Origin: an uncultured Verrucomicrobia subdivision 3 bacterium
Lineage (GTDB): Bacteria > Verrucomicrobiota > Verrucomicrobiia > Limisphaerales > UBA11358
Assembly (NCBI GenBank): GCA_903850425.1
Contig: CAINLR010000109.1
Span: 49,478 to 113,477 of the forward strand
Direction: 5' to 3'
DNA: 64,000 nucleotides
Shown: positions 25,594 through 34,249 of the stretch, piece after piece
How positions within the stretch are numbered: position 1 is the first letter of the stretch
Layout of the letters: each line of letters opens with the position of its first letter
Translations under genes and position numbers: made by a program
Notes under the pieces: generated by a model
The model's database searches: none
Told to the model about the DNA's origin: nothing
The model's input: the letters and a program-made list of their open reading frames with translations, nothing else

Positions 25594-27426
25594 TCAAGCT
25601 TTCTCCAGTTTGTCATACCAGTTGAACTTCAAGAACCCGGAGGTGATGGCGAGCACGGCGGCGATGCCGCCGGCCCACGACCATTCGCGCAGCACAAGGT
25701 AGATGGGCAGGGCGGTGAGGCACAGTTGCCACACGATGCCGACCACGACATTTATGGCGTCCTTGGTGAAGTCCGGGTTGGGACGGAAGGCAGGATTTTC
25801 CTGCTGGACTTTCGCGCGGATCGGGCCCCAGGCACCCCATGGATTCACGGTCTGGTAAAACTTTTTCAGCACAGCGTCGTCTTCCGGTTTGGTAAGCAAC
25901 GTGCCAAGCAGGCAGCCGAGCACGGAACAGGCGAGGATGATGGGAAACAAATAAAGCGTATTGGCGACGTGGAGGCCCAGCAGCGGGGCAAGCGATGGCA
26001 CAAACATCGCACTCAGCAAGCCGGCCATCATGCCCCAGAAATAGCCGTAGCCGTTGAAGCGCCACCAATACCATTTCAACACGTTGGCCATGACGTAACC
26101 GCCGTAGAGTCCGCCGACGATCCACATCATCACTTCGGTGATACTGGTCATGAACGCCCCGAACAGGATGCCGATCACCAGCACGCCGAGCGACGCAAGC
26201 CGGCTCCACTTGACCTGCGATTTCGGGGCCATGTTCGGATTGAAAAAACGTTTGTAGATGTCGTTCACGATGTAAGCCGGCGCGGCGTTCAGCGTGGCGG
26301 CGAAGTTGGACATGAGCGCGGCGAGCAGTCCGGCGAGCAGCAAGCCGACCACGCCGGTCGGAATGTAATCACGCAAAACGATTGGCAGAATCAGCTCGAA
26401 ATCTGGCTTGGCCATCGAGCGCAAATCCGTCAGGCAAAACGCCAGTGCCAGCACGGTGATGCCGGTGATCATCAGGTAGCGCGGAAAATACAGCGCGAGG
26501 TTGACCATGCCGTTCATCAGGCAGGCCTCGCGCGGATTGCGCGTGGCGAGGATGCGCTGCATGTCGTAGTTCGGTGCCGGCCCGGCGAGACTCGCGAGCA
26601 CGCCCTTGAAAAACATCAGGCCGAAAATAATGCCGAACATTTCATTGCCGTCCGATTTGATGGCGGCGTTCACCTGGTCCAAAATGCCGGTCCAATCCAA
26701 GTTAAGTTTCCAGCCGAAGAACGGATTCAGCCAGCCAGCGGGAATGGCTTTGTGAATCATGTCCGGCGACACTTTCCAAACGGCGATGAGGCCGATCGCC
26801 ACCGAAGTCACCGTGAGGATCGTGAACTGCATGACCTCGGTGATGACCACGCTGACCATGCCGCCTTTGATGGCGTAAAGCGACGTCAGCCCCATGATGA
26901 TCAGCGCGTAAGTGTTGGCGTCCGTGAACAAGCCGGAAGTGTTGCTCGTGAAATGCCACGGCAACATCACCGACGCAAATTTGCCGATGCCTTTGAACGC
27001 GTAGGCGAGAAAGGCGACGACGTTGACGAGCGCGAAAAACACCACGCTCAAGTGCGCCAGGTTTGCGCCGCGGTCGCGACCGAAGCGGGTTTGAATCCAT
27101 TCCGCACCGGTCAGCACGTTCGAGCGCCGCAGCCATGCGCTCAGGAACATCATCAGGAAAATCTGGTTGAACACCGGCCAGAGAAACGGCAGCCAGACAC
27201 TCTTCAGGCCATACACGAACAAGATATAAACCAGCCACATCGTGCCGCTGATGTCGAACATGCCGGACGCGTCGGAGATGCCGAGCAGATACCACGGCAG
27301 CGCCTTGCCGCCGAGAAAGTAAGAGTTCAAGTCCTTCGCGCCGCGCCGCGAAACCCAAAGGCCGATGAGGATGACCGTCACGAAGTAAATGACGATGATA
27401 GCCAGGTCGAGAGCGTGCAGTTTCAT
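25594..27426 (-). CDS. Sodium:solute symporter (SSS family), probable manno-oligosaccharide importer
   Basis: 610 residues with about 14 hydrophobic segments. SSS-family marks include D-L-N-S-Y-F-L-G-G-K-A-L-P-W-style residues after the first helix, G-I-S-D-A-S-G-M-F (sodium site region near residue 52), L-T-G-A-E-W-I-Q-T-R-F-G and Y-D-M-Q-R-I-L-A-T-R. It is the functional counterpart of ManB, the sugar/cation symporter beside mannobiose 2-epimerase in known mannan loci. Uptake of mannobiose is inferred from neighbours only. It is followed at once by the secreted GH5-like gene and preceded by a 120-base gap from the GH5 lipoprotein gene. Confidence 0.9.
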   Translation of the reverse strand: MKLHALDLAIIVIYFVTVILIGLWVSRRGAKDLNSYFLGGKALPWYLLGISDASGMFDISGTMWLVYILFVYGLKSVWLPFLWPVFNQIFLMMFLSAWLRRSNVLTGAEWIQTRFGRDRGANLAHLSVVFFALVNVVAFLAYAFKGIGKFASVMLPWHFTSNTSGLFTDANTYALIIMGLTSLYAIKGGMVSVVITEVMQFTILTVTSVAIGLIAVWKVSPDMIHKAIPAGWLNPFFGWKLNLDWTGILDQVNAAIKSDGNEMFGIIFGLMFFKGVLASLAGPAPNYDMQRILATRNPREACLMNGMVNLALYFPRYLMITGITVLALAFCLTDLRSMAKPDFELILPIVLRDYIPTGVVGLLLAGLLAALMSNFAATLNAAPAYIVNDIYKRFFNPNMAPKSQVKWSRLASLGVLVIGILFGAFMTSITEVMMWIVGGLYGGYVMANVLKWYWWRFNGYGYFWGMMAGLLSAMFVPSLAPLLGLHVANTLYLFPIILACSVLGCLLGTLLTKPEDDAVLKKFYQTVNPWGAWGPIRAKVQQENPAFRPNPDFTKDAINVVVGIVWQLCLTALPIYLVLREWSWAGGIAAVLAITSGFLKFNWYDKLEKA

Positions 27427-27546
27427 GGAATGAAATCAGGGTGTGGCCTTGCTGGTTTTTTTTCGAGGCGTATCTCCGTAGCGAATTTTGATGACAAGAC
27501 CAGTTCCCGCGACGGTTCACGGACGAACTGCTTTACGAAAGCAGGA

Positions 27547-28623
27547 CTATCGGACTGCCGGCGGCGTGTCTGTCAGCGCTTGTTTCACATAAACACCGAA
27601 GCGTGCCGTGGGTGTGTAGTTCCAGTCCGAAATCAACGTCGGCCCGGCGGCGGGATGAAGATCCCAAGCCGTCCAGGACCATTGGTGGTCGTGAAGCGCC
27701 TGCAGGACGCTCAACAGCCAGTTGTCCGCCGGAACCACGCGACTGGGGCCGGAGTTGCCGCCGAATTCAGACACAATCACCGGCAGCTTTGCCGACGCCC
27801 GCTCCATGCTGGCAATCCAGGTGGCGACGCTGTCGTGCTTGTTGTCGTAACAATGATTGGCGTAGATGACGCCGTGGCCATGCGGATCGGCGAGTTGGTG
27901 CCCGGCCAGAATGCCGGAGAAATCGTAAGCCCAATCCAGTCCGCCCGCGATCACCACATTTTTTGCCCCGGTGGCGCGCACGGTATCGAGCAGTTCCTGC
28001 ATGCCGACCGCCTCGAAGGTGCGTGGCGTTCCGGCCCGCCGGCCATTCGGCTTATCGGTGATGCGTCCGCCGTGGAGCCAGACCTCCCAGGAAACATCAT
28101 GCGGTTCATTATACAGATCGAACAGGACTGCGGGATGATTCGCATAGACCGGCGCAAAATCTTTCCAGAAGGCCACGCTATTCTGATCCGGCATCGAATG
28201 CTGGCCGATGTTGCCGCCCCACTCGTTGCAATCCGACCAGTGCAAATCCAGAATGATGTAGCATTTGTTCGTGGCGCAGGTGTCCACGATTTGACGCACC
28301 AGTTGGCGATAGGCCACGCCGCCGTCTTTCTGTTCCGGTGCCTTGCCGAACCAGCGGTCTTGCGACAGCGGCAGGCGGATGATGTTCACATGCCAGTCCT
28401 GAATGGCGTTGCTGATGGTGTTGAGAATATGGCCCTGGCCGTCGCTGGTCCATTCGAGGCTGGCCGTGTTGACGCCGCGCAGCAACACCAGTTTGCCTTG
28501 GCTGTTGAGAATTTTCGTCCCGACTACTTTGAGCGGAAGCGGCGCGTTGGGTTTTGGCGTTGGCAACGACGCGCAGCCGGTCAACAGCGTGACGAGCGCA
28601 AAAATTGCGGCGGCGATTTTCAT
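27547..28623 (-). CDS. GH5 glycoside hydrolase lipoprotein
   Basis: 358 residues from the ATG at 28623. A short signal ends in the lipobox L-L-T-G-C, so it should be lipid-anchored to an outer or inner membrane. GH5 marks are L-L-R-G-V-N, N-I-I-R-L-P-L-S, the I-L-D-L-H-W-S-D-C-N strand, the acid/base Glu in D-L-Y-N-E-P-H (about residue 175) and the nucleophile Glu in V-I-V-S-E-F-G-G (about residue 292). Endo-mannanase or cellulase activity is likely; the operon points to mannan. The start is 16 bases after the response-regulator stop, so regulator and enzyme are cotranscribed. Confidence 0.86.
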   Translation of the reverse strand: MKIAAAIFALVTLLTGCASLPTPKPNAPLPLKVVGTKILNSQGKLVLLRGVNTASLEWTSDGQGHILNTISNAIQDWHVNIIRLPLSQDRWFGKAPEQKDGGVAYRQLVRQIVDTCATNKCYIILDLHWSDCNEWGGNIGQHSMPDQNSVAFWKDFAPVYANHPAVLFDLYNEPHDVSWEVWLHGGRITDKPNGRRAGTPRTFEAVGMQELLDTVRATGAKNVVIAGGLDWAYDFSGILAGHQLADPHGHGVIYANHCYDNKHDSVATWIASMERASAKLPVIVSEFGGNSGPSRVVPADNWLLSVLQALHDHQWSWTAWDLHPAAGPTLISDWNYTPTARFGVYVKQALTDTPPAVR

Positions 28624-28639
28624 CAGCGGGTCCCGGCGT

Positions 28640-29311
28640 TCAATGTGTGGCCCCCATCGGCAGATGCGCATACTTGGCCACGGCTTGGGCGCGGGAGCGG
28701 ACATGGAGTTTTTCGTAGATGCGGCGGATGTAGGTGTTCACCGTTTGCACGCTGATCTTGAGTTGCTCGGCAATTTCCTTGTAAAGAAAGCCGCGCGCGA
28801 GGAGTTCGAGCACTTCGCGTTCGCGGCCGGAAAGTTCCACCGTTTCGCCGCCGGCGTTTTGCGTTTCGTTGCGGTAAAAATTCTGCACGACTTTGCGCGC
28901 AATCTGGCTGCTCATGGGCGAGCCGCCGGCGTGAACGTCTTTCAAGGCCTCCATCAGTTCCTGGCGGCGCGTTTGCTTCAACAAATAGCCGGAAGCGCCG
29001 GCGGACAGCGCATTGAAAATATGGTTGGCATCTTCATAAACCGTGACCATCACAAATTGCGTGTCGGGCAGGCGCGGTTTCAACTTGCGGACGCACTCGA
29101 TGCCGTTCATGCCGGGCAGGTTGATGTCGAAGAGGACGACCGAAGGTTTATCATGCGGCAGTTTGGCGAGCGCGGTTTCGGCGTCGTCAAATTCGCCGAC
29201 GCAGTGGAAGCCCTCGGTGTTGCGGATCCAGCCCGCGATGATTTCTCGCGCCGGCACGTCGTCTTCCACGATGGCTACTCCAATGCTCACACAATTTTTT
29301 TGCTTGGACAT
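28640..29311 (-). CDS. NarL/FixJ-type response regulator
   Basis: 223 residues. The receiver domain has the acidic pair V-E-D-D (about 16-17), the phospho-acceptor Asp in V-V-L-F-D-I-N-L-P-G-M-N-G (about 61) and the switch lysine in G-Y-L-L-K-Q. The C-terminal LuxR-type helix-turn-helix reads L-S-G-R-E-R-E-V-L-E-L-L-A-R-G, then K-E-I-A-E-Q-L-K-I-S-V-Q-T-V-N-T-Y. It lies 59 bases after the sensor kinase and just before the GH5 lipoprotein, so it probably activates the mannan genes in response to the propeller sensor. Confidence 0.95.
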   Translation of the reverse strand: MSKQKNCVSIGVAIVEDDVPAREIIAGWIRNTEGFHCVGEFDDAETALAKLPHDKPSVVLFDINLPGMNGIECVRKLKPRLPDTQFVMVTVYEDANHIFNALSAGASGYLLKQTRRQELMEALKDVHAGGSPMSSQIARKVVQNFYRNETQNAGGETVELSGREREVLELLARGFLYKEIAEQLKISVQTVNTYIRRIYEKLHVRSRAQAVAKYAHLPMGATH

Positions 29312-29370
29312 AGGTTAGGCTCGTGCGCCGGCAAAGTCTTGTCACGTTAATTGATGACACCTTTGGCGCG

Positions 29371-32300
29371 TTAACCATTTTTACGAGCCGCCGCCGGCAC
29401 CGAAACCAAAAATTTTATTTCCGCGCCGGTGCCGGCCGTGCTGCGGAACTCGCAGCGGCCGCCGATTTTTTCCAGCCGCTGCTGCAGGTTTTTCAGGCCG
29501 TTGCCGCGGCCGGGACGGGTGGAAACGGCCGCCGGATCAAAGCCTTTGCCGTTGTCGCGCACGGCGAGATGAAAGCCGGCGGCATCCGTGGCGAGCGTCA
29601 CGGAAACTTCGGTGGCCGCCGAATGTTTGACGACATTGTGCAATGCCTCCTTGAACGCGAGGAAAACATTGTGCCGCATTTCCGCCGTGATCGGCCAGTG
29701 CGGCAGATGCAGCGGCACATCAAGCCGGCAGCGGAGATTGAGCGAGACGAGATATTCCTGCGCAAAATTTCCGAGGTAGCTGGCGAGACTGTCCAGCGTG
29801 TCGTGCTGCGGGTTGACGGCCCAGACGATTTCATCCATGGAGCGGGTCAATTCGCGCGAGGTGCCATAAATGCGTTCGAGCTGGGCGGCGGCTTGCGCGG
29901 GATTTTCCAGTTCCCCATGCGCGGACTGGCTCAGGAGCGAGATGCGCGTGAGGTTGGCGCCGAGGTGGTCGTGGATGTCCCGGGCAATCCGCGTGCGCTC
30001 GCGTTCGAGCGACTGCTGGCGTTCGATGCGTTCCAGTTTGGTCCGCATCCGGCGGCGGGAGATGATCCAGACAATGCCCGCGACCGCCGCGAGGGCAGCG
30101 AATGTGCCGAGGTCGTTAAACCACCACGTCTGCCAGAAATGCGGGAGCACGATGAGCGCTTGAGACGCGCCGAGTTCGTTCCAAACGCCATCGCTGTTGC
30201 CGGCCCGGACGTGAAAGGTGAAATTGCCGGGCGGAATGTAGCTGTATTCGGCGACCCGTTTGTTGTTGGCCACGTCCATCCAGTCCTTGTCCCACCCTTC
30301 CAGCCAGTATTGGAACTGCATTTTTTCCGGCGCGACAAAACTCAGGCCGGTGTAGTGAAATTCAAACCGCTGCAGTCCCGGCGGGATTTTTAACGGCGAT
30401 TTGCCATCAGCCTCCGGCTGCAATGTGCGCCCCCCGGCAACGATATTTTCGATGATGACAGGGGGGGCAAGCTGGTTGACCTTCGTGTCGTCGGGATTCA
30501 CGATGACCAGTCCTTTGCTGGTCGAAAAAGCAATCCGCCCGTCCGCGAGCTTGCCGGCGGCGGGCTGCAATCCGCCCGAACAGGTGAGTGATTGCAAGCC
30601 GTCGCCCTTGCCGTAGGTGAGGCAATTGACCGCCGCCAGCCGGCCATCGGCGCAAGCGTCCAGCGCGTTTTGGGAAACGCGGAAAATGCCCCCATGCGAA
30701 CTGATCCAGAAATTCCCGTGGTCATCCATCGCGATGGCGCAGATGAAATTATTCGGCAATCCCTGCGCCGTGGTGACCTTGGCCAGATGACCGTTCTTGA
30801 AGCGGTCGAGGCCGCTGCCGTAGCTGCCAATCCACAAGGCCCCGTCGGTGCCGAGCTGCAGGCATTGGATGTAATCGCTGGACAGCCCGTCGCGTTTGAG
30901 AAATTGGTCCAACTTGCCATGCTTCAAACGACCCAATCCGCCGCCGAGCATCCCGAACCAGATCGTGCCTTCGCCATCCTGCACGATGGTCCGCACATCC
31001 GGGGCTTTCAAACCACCCGCCTCGCCGAACCATTTCACCGCGCCGTTTTCGTAACGGATCAAGCCGCTCGCCGTGCCGATCCACGTCACACCTTCGGGCG
31101 TCTGCAATAGCGCGGGCATCGGGGCGTTGATGTTTTCTAACCCGGGCGGCACGACAAAGTGGTCGCCCTGCTGCCGGAACATCCCGCCGCCCCAGGTGCC
31201 CGCCCACATCCGGCCTTGCGCATCTTCGGAAACACACCAGACAAATAAATTGGAAAGCCCGGCGCTTTCGCGGAAATGGGTCCAGGCCCCGTCGAGAAAA
31301 CGGTAGAGTCCCGCGCCTTCGCTGCCGACCCAGACCGCGCCATCCCGCGCCTGCGTCGTGGACAAAACCACACGCCCCTGCCAGTGGTCGGGCGCATCGA
31401 GCGATTCCACTTTGCCGGGCCGCAACGCCACCAAGCCTTCGCTGCCCGCGCCCACCCACAAAGTGCCTTCCCGATCTTCGTGCAGGCAGCGAATCCAGTC
31501 GTTCGGAAAACCATTGGCCTGGTTGAAGTGCAGCACCGTGCGGTTGGAGAACAGCAGATACAACCCGTCGCTCGAAGTGCCCAGCGCCAGCACGCCCGCC
31601 TTGGTTTCCAGCATGGCCACCACCTTGCCGGTGCAAGGATTCGTGCCGCGATTTTCCGTCATCGCGCGGCCATCCCATTTGGCCACCTGGCCATCGCTCA
31701 CAATCCACAACCCGCCATTGCGGCTGGGGCAGATGCCCTGCACATAGTAGCCGACGCCGTTGACATCATTGGTGCTGGTCAGCATCGTCAGCCGCCCGTT
31801 TTCCACCGCCGCCAACTGGCCGCCGCTCGTGACCCACAATTTGCCCTGGCGATCCTGCGCCAACTGCGCCACGCCGTCGGTGTTCGGCAGCGCACACTTG
31901 GCCCCATCGCGGGCGCGCACCAAAGTTCCCTCCTCATTCAACATCCAGATGTCCCCGTCCGGGTCGGCACTGATGGCGGGAATTTTCCGCCGCACGCCCG
32001 TCTCATGCACCTCCAGCGACTCGAATTTGCCAGCGCGATACCGGGTCAGGTCGCCGCGCTCATGGCCGATCCACAGAGTGCCGTGCGCATCTTCAAACAA
32101 ACTGGTCACCCGGTCACTCTGCAAACCGGGCGAACCCGCGCTGTTGAACACCACGAAGCGAACGCCGTCAAACCGCGCCAGCCCGCCGTAAGTGCCCAGC
32201 CAGAGATACCCGTCGCGCGTTTGGATCACCGCCGTCACCGCGTTGTCCGGCAGGCCGTCTTCAGTTTGCAACGAACGCGTAAAATAATTCGGCAACTTGG

Positions 32301-32400
32301 GTTCGTCCGCGAAGGCCGCCAGACAAAGGCAAAAAAGCCAACATGTGAATATGACGGGGCCGATCGGCCGCCACGCCGCACCCGGCGCAAACAAATGCAC
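29371..32400 (-). CDS. Two-propeller Y_Y_Y sensor histidine kinase
   Basis: About 1009 residues if translation starts at the GTG at 32400; no ATG is available, and a TTG at 32475 is the other choice. A signal peptide (about C-W-L-F-C-L-C-L-A-A-F-A) is followed by some 12-14 Reg_prop blades (repeats of G-x-L-W-I/V-G and W-x-G) and a Y_Y_Y domain (about 665-760, G-L-S-F-V-A-P-E and Y-S-Y-I-P-P-G-N-F). Next come one membrane helix and a HisKA_3 dimerisation helix with the phospho-His in R-D-I-H-D-H-L-G-A-N-L. A HATPase domain closes it (D-N-G-K-G-F-D-P and G-L-K-N-L-Q-Q-R). This is the layout of the sugar-sensing systems that run polysaccharide loci in Bacteroidetes, here without the fused regulator. 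The ligand is inferred to be a mannan fragment. Confidence 0.9.
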   Translation of the reverse strand: MHLFAPGAAWRPIGPVIFTCWLFCLCLAAFADEPKLPNYFTRSLQTEDGLPDNAVTAVIQTRDGYLWLGTYGGLARFDGVRFVVFNSAGSPGLQSDRVTSLFEDAHGTLWIGHERGDLTRYRAGKFESLEVHETGVRRKIPAISADPDGDIWMLNEEGTLVRARDGAKCALPNTDGVAQLAQDRQGKLWVTSGGQLAAVENGRLTMLTSTNDVNGVGYYVQGICPSRNGGLWIVSDGQVAKWDGRAMTENRGTNPCTGKVVAMLETKAGVLALGTSSDGLYLLFSNRTVLHFNQANGFPNDWIRCLHEDREGTLWVGAGSEGLVALRPGKVESLDAPDHWQGRVVLSTTQARDGAVWVGSEGAGLYRFLDGAWTHFRESAGLSNLFVWCVSEDAQGRMWAGTWGGGMFRQQGDHFVVPPGLENINAPMPALLQTPEGVTWIGTASGLIRYENGAVKWFGEAGGLKAPDVRTIVQDGEGTIWFGMLGGGLGRLKHGKLDQFLKRDGLSSDYIQCLQLGTDGALWIGSYGSGLDRFKNGHLAKVTTAQGLPNNFICAIAMDDHGNFWISSHGGIFRVSQNALDACADGRLAAVNCLTYGKGDGLQSLTCSGGLQPAAGKLADGRIAFSTSKGLVIVNPDDTKVNQLAPPVIIENIVAGGRTLQPEADGKSPLKIPPGLQRFEFHYTGLSFVAPEKMQFQYWLEGWDKDWMDVANNKRVAEYSYIPPGNFTFHVRAGNSDGVWNELGASQALIVLPHFWQTWWFNDLGTFAALAAVAGIVWIISRRRMRTKLERIERQQSLERERTRIARDIHDHLGANLTRISLLSQSAHGELENPAQAAAQLERIYGTSRELTRSMDEIVWAVNPQHDTLDSLASYLGNFAQEYLVSLNLRCRLDVPLHLPHWPITAEMRHNVFLAFKEALHNVVKHSAATEVSVTLATDAAGFHLAVRDNGKGFDPAAVSTRPGRGNGLKNLQQRLEKIGGRCEFRSTAGTGAEIKFLVSVPAAARKNG

Positions 32401-32806
32401 CGGCCAAGGTTTTGAAGCTGGCGGCTGGGTGGACACGACTGGATTCTGCCCGCCGCAAGCAACTGTGCAAGTCAAACCCGGAAGACGCTACGCGATGCGG
32501 GCGTTCCAGCGTTGAGCGCACCGGGCGCAGCCGAGACTAAATTCAAGGCGAATTCCAGCCGTTAAGCCGGCTGGTGTTTAACTCCGCTGATGGCTGCGCA
32601 CTGGCTCCCCTTTGAAAAGTTCGCAAAGCACGCGGAGGCGATCAGAATGTCGGCCGCGCTAAACCAGGATGTTGCTGGCAGGCAGGCATTATTTCCCGAT
32701 GGCCGTCAACGACCGCGCTACTTATTTTGGTCAGTGGCGATGGCGGGGCGGAAATATAACCGGCCGATTTCATTATTCTCGCATTTCATCAGTCAGCCGA
32801 TTTCCC
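32401..32806. other. Gap upstream of the sensor kinase
   Basis: About 400 bases with no convincing gene. It must hold the start and promoter region of the two-component/mannan operon on the minus strand. I see no clear promoter or operator. Short open frames here lack family features. Confidence 0.5.
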
Positions 32807-33080
32807 TCACTTCCCAAAATGCAACACCACGGTCGTAGGCGATCCGACTTTGACTTCTTTGCCTGAGTCCAGCGTTTTGCCGGAAACCAGGTCGGTTGAC
32901 TGATTACATCCTAACGCCAATGGTAATGAGTAAATATTCTTATCGGTGGTGTTCAACCCAATCAAGTAATTGCCGTAACGCAGCCAGTAGAACGCCGCCT
33001 TTCAGCGTCGGGTCGTCTTGTTCCGCAGCCACCACGAGATTGCCAGCGTGCCCGCATCTCCCTTGCAGCGGTAAGTAAAT
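32807..33080 (-). pseudogene. Remnant of a glycoside hydrolase C-terminus
   Basis: On the minus strand, 33001 to 32807 encodes 64 residues with features of a glycosidase C-terminal beta-domain: F-Y-W-L-R-Y-G-N-Y-L-I-G-L-N-T-T-D-K, T-D-L-V-S-G-K-T-L, S-P-T-T-V-V-L-H-F-G-K and a stop. An in-frame stop precedes it, but a neighbouring frame reads N-L-V-V-A-A-E-Q-D-D-P-T-L-K-G-G and joins at the same place, showing a frameshift. No start or catalytic part remains. The gene probably once extended through the region now holding the LysR gene promoter. Confidence 0.6.
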
Positions 33081-33219
33081 AAGGAATCCTTTCGCGCGCA
33101 CGTGCCTGAGGAGATTCCGGTGCTTCTATTTTCTTCGGTGGCGCTGCGGGCAGATAGGCGTCTCCCGGCTTGCGTCCGGACGGCGGTTGGTTAAAAGTGG
33201 GGTAAATAATCCCCCAATT

Positions 33220-34149
33220 ATGAACGTCCATCATCTGGAACTCTTTTTTTACGTCGCCAAGCACGGCGGCATCATGCCGGCGGTGCGGAATATTCCGTAT
33301 GGCATCCAGCAGCCGGCGGTGAGCGCGCAGGTGGGACAGCTTGAGGAATTTCTCGGCGTGACGCTGTTTCAGCGGCGGCCCTTCGCCCTCACGGCGGCAG
33401 GCGAAAAGCTGTTCGCGTTCATCACGCCGTTTTTTTCCAATCTCGACCAGGTTGCGGGCGAACTGCAGGGCGGTCAGGAGCGGCATTTCCGGCTGGGTGC
33501 CTCGACAATTGTGCTGCGCGACCACTTGCCGCAGTTGTTGTCAGGCGTGAAAAAGAAATTTCCCGGCGTGAAAGTGTCGTTGCGCGAGGGCTACGCCGCG
33601 CGACTGGGCGAATTGCTGGCCAAGGACGAGGTGGACCTGGTCATCACGCTGGTGGACCGCAAGCCGCCCGCCGGATTTCAGCTACAGGTTTTGGTGGAAC
33701 TGCCGATGATCTTGTTAGTGCCCAAGGCGAGCAAACTAAAATCAGCGGAAGAACTCTGGCAGCGTGACAAAATCAATGAACCCTTGATTTGTCTGCCGGC
33801 GCACGAAATGTTGACGCGGATGTTTCAGGCAAAACTTGCCGAGCTGGAGACCGAATGGTTCCCGACGATTGAAGCCAGTTCGACTGATTTGATTGAAACC
33901 TATGTAGCAGGCGGGCTTGGCATCGGTCTTTCGGTGGCGGTGCCTGGGAAAAATTTGCCGGAGAATGTCAAGATGCTGCCATTAAAAGAATTTCCGCCGG
34001 TCTTAATCGGGGCCTTGTGGCGGGGGAAAACCACGCCACTGTTGGGCACATTTTTGGACATGGCCAGACAGCGGGCGGCGGAGATCACCAAAACCCGCGC
34101 CGTTTCGGGACAGGAACGACCAGAGTCCAGACACGCAGCGGTGATTTGA
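33220..34149 (+). CDS. LysR-type transcriptional regulator
   Basis: 309 residues from the ATG at 33220 (MNVHHLELFF). The N-terminal winged helix (about 1-60) reads L-E-L-F-F-Y-V-A-K-H-G-G, then Q-Q-P-A-V-S-A-Q-V-G-Q-L-E-E-F-L-G and L-F-Q-R-R-P-F-A-L-T. One oddity is the I-M-P-A-V-R-N-I-P-Y-G insert before the recognition helix. The ligand domain follows (about 90-300) with G-G-L-G-I-G-L-S near the end. It is not adjacent to an obvious target gene; the pilM operon starts 100 bases on in the same direction. The target is unknown. Confidence 0.9.
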   Translation: MNVHHLELFFYVAKHGGIMPAVRNIPYGIQQPAVSAQVGQLEEFLGVTLFQRRPFALTAAGEKLFAFITPFFSNLDQVAGELQGGQERHFRLGASTIVLRDHLPQLLSGVKKKFPGVKVSLREGYAARLGELLAKDEVDLVITLVDRKPPAGFQLQVLVELPMILLVPKASKLKSAEELWQRDKINEPLICLPAHEMLTRMFQAKLAELETEWFPTIEASSTDLIETYVAGGLGIGLSVAVPGKNLPENVKMLPLKEFPPVLIGALWRGKTTPLLGTFLDMARQRAAEITKTRAVSGQERPESRHAAVI

Positions 34150-34213
34150 GAGTATTGTTTCGGAGAAATTCTATTGGCGCAGCAACTGCTGAACACGGAG
34201 AAGAAATTGCGGC

Positions 34214-34241
34214 TTGTATCAGTTATTAAACACGCTATAAA
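34214..34241 (+). promoter_or_regulatory. Possible promoter before pilM
   Basis: TTGTAT (34214-34219) and TATAAA (34236-34241) are separated by 16 bases. The start codon follows only eight bases after the -10 box, so a transcript from here would be almost leaderless. It is a weak prediction by eye. Confidence 0.3.
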
Positions 34242-34249
34242 AAAAGCAC

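Noticed and set aside
25297..28755. A 1152-residue open frame on the plus strand opposite the mannan genes
   Set aside because: It lies antisense to the symporter and both GH5-type genes, is rich in His, Arg, Gln and Ala as expected from the complement of high-GC coding DNA, and shows no domain features.
31276..32415. A 379-residue open frame on the plus strand opposite the sensor kinase
   Set aside because: It is the complement of the Reg_prop propeller repeats and shows no independent features.
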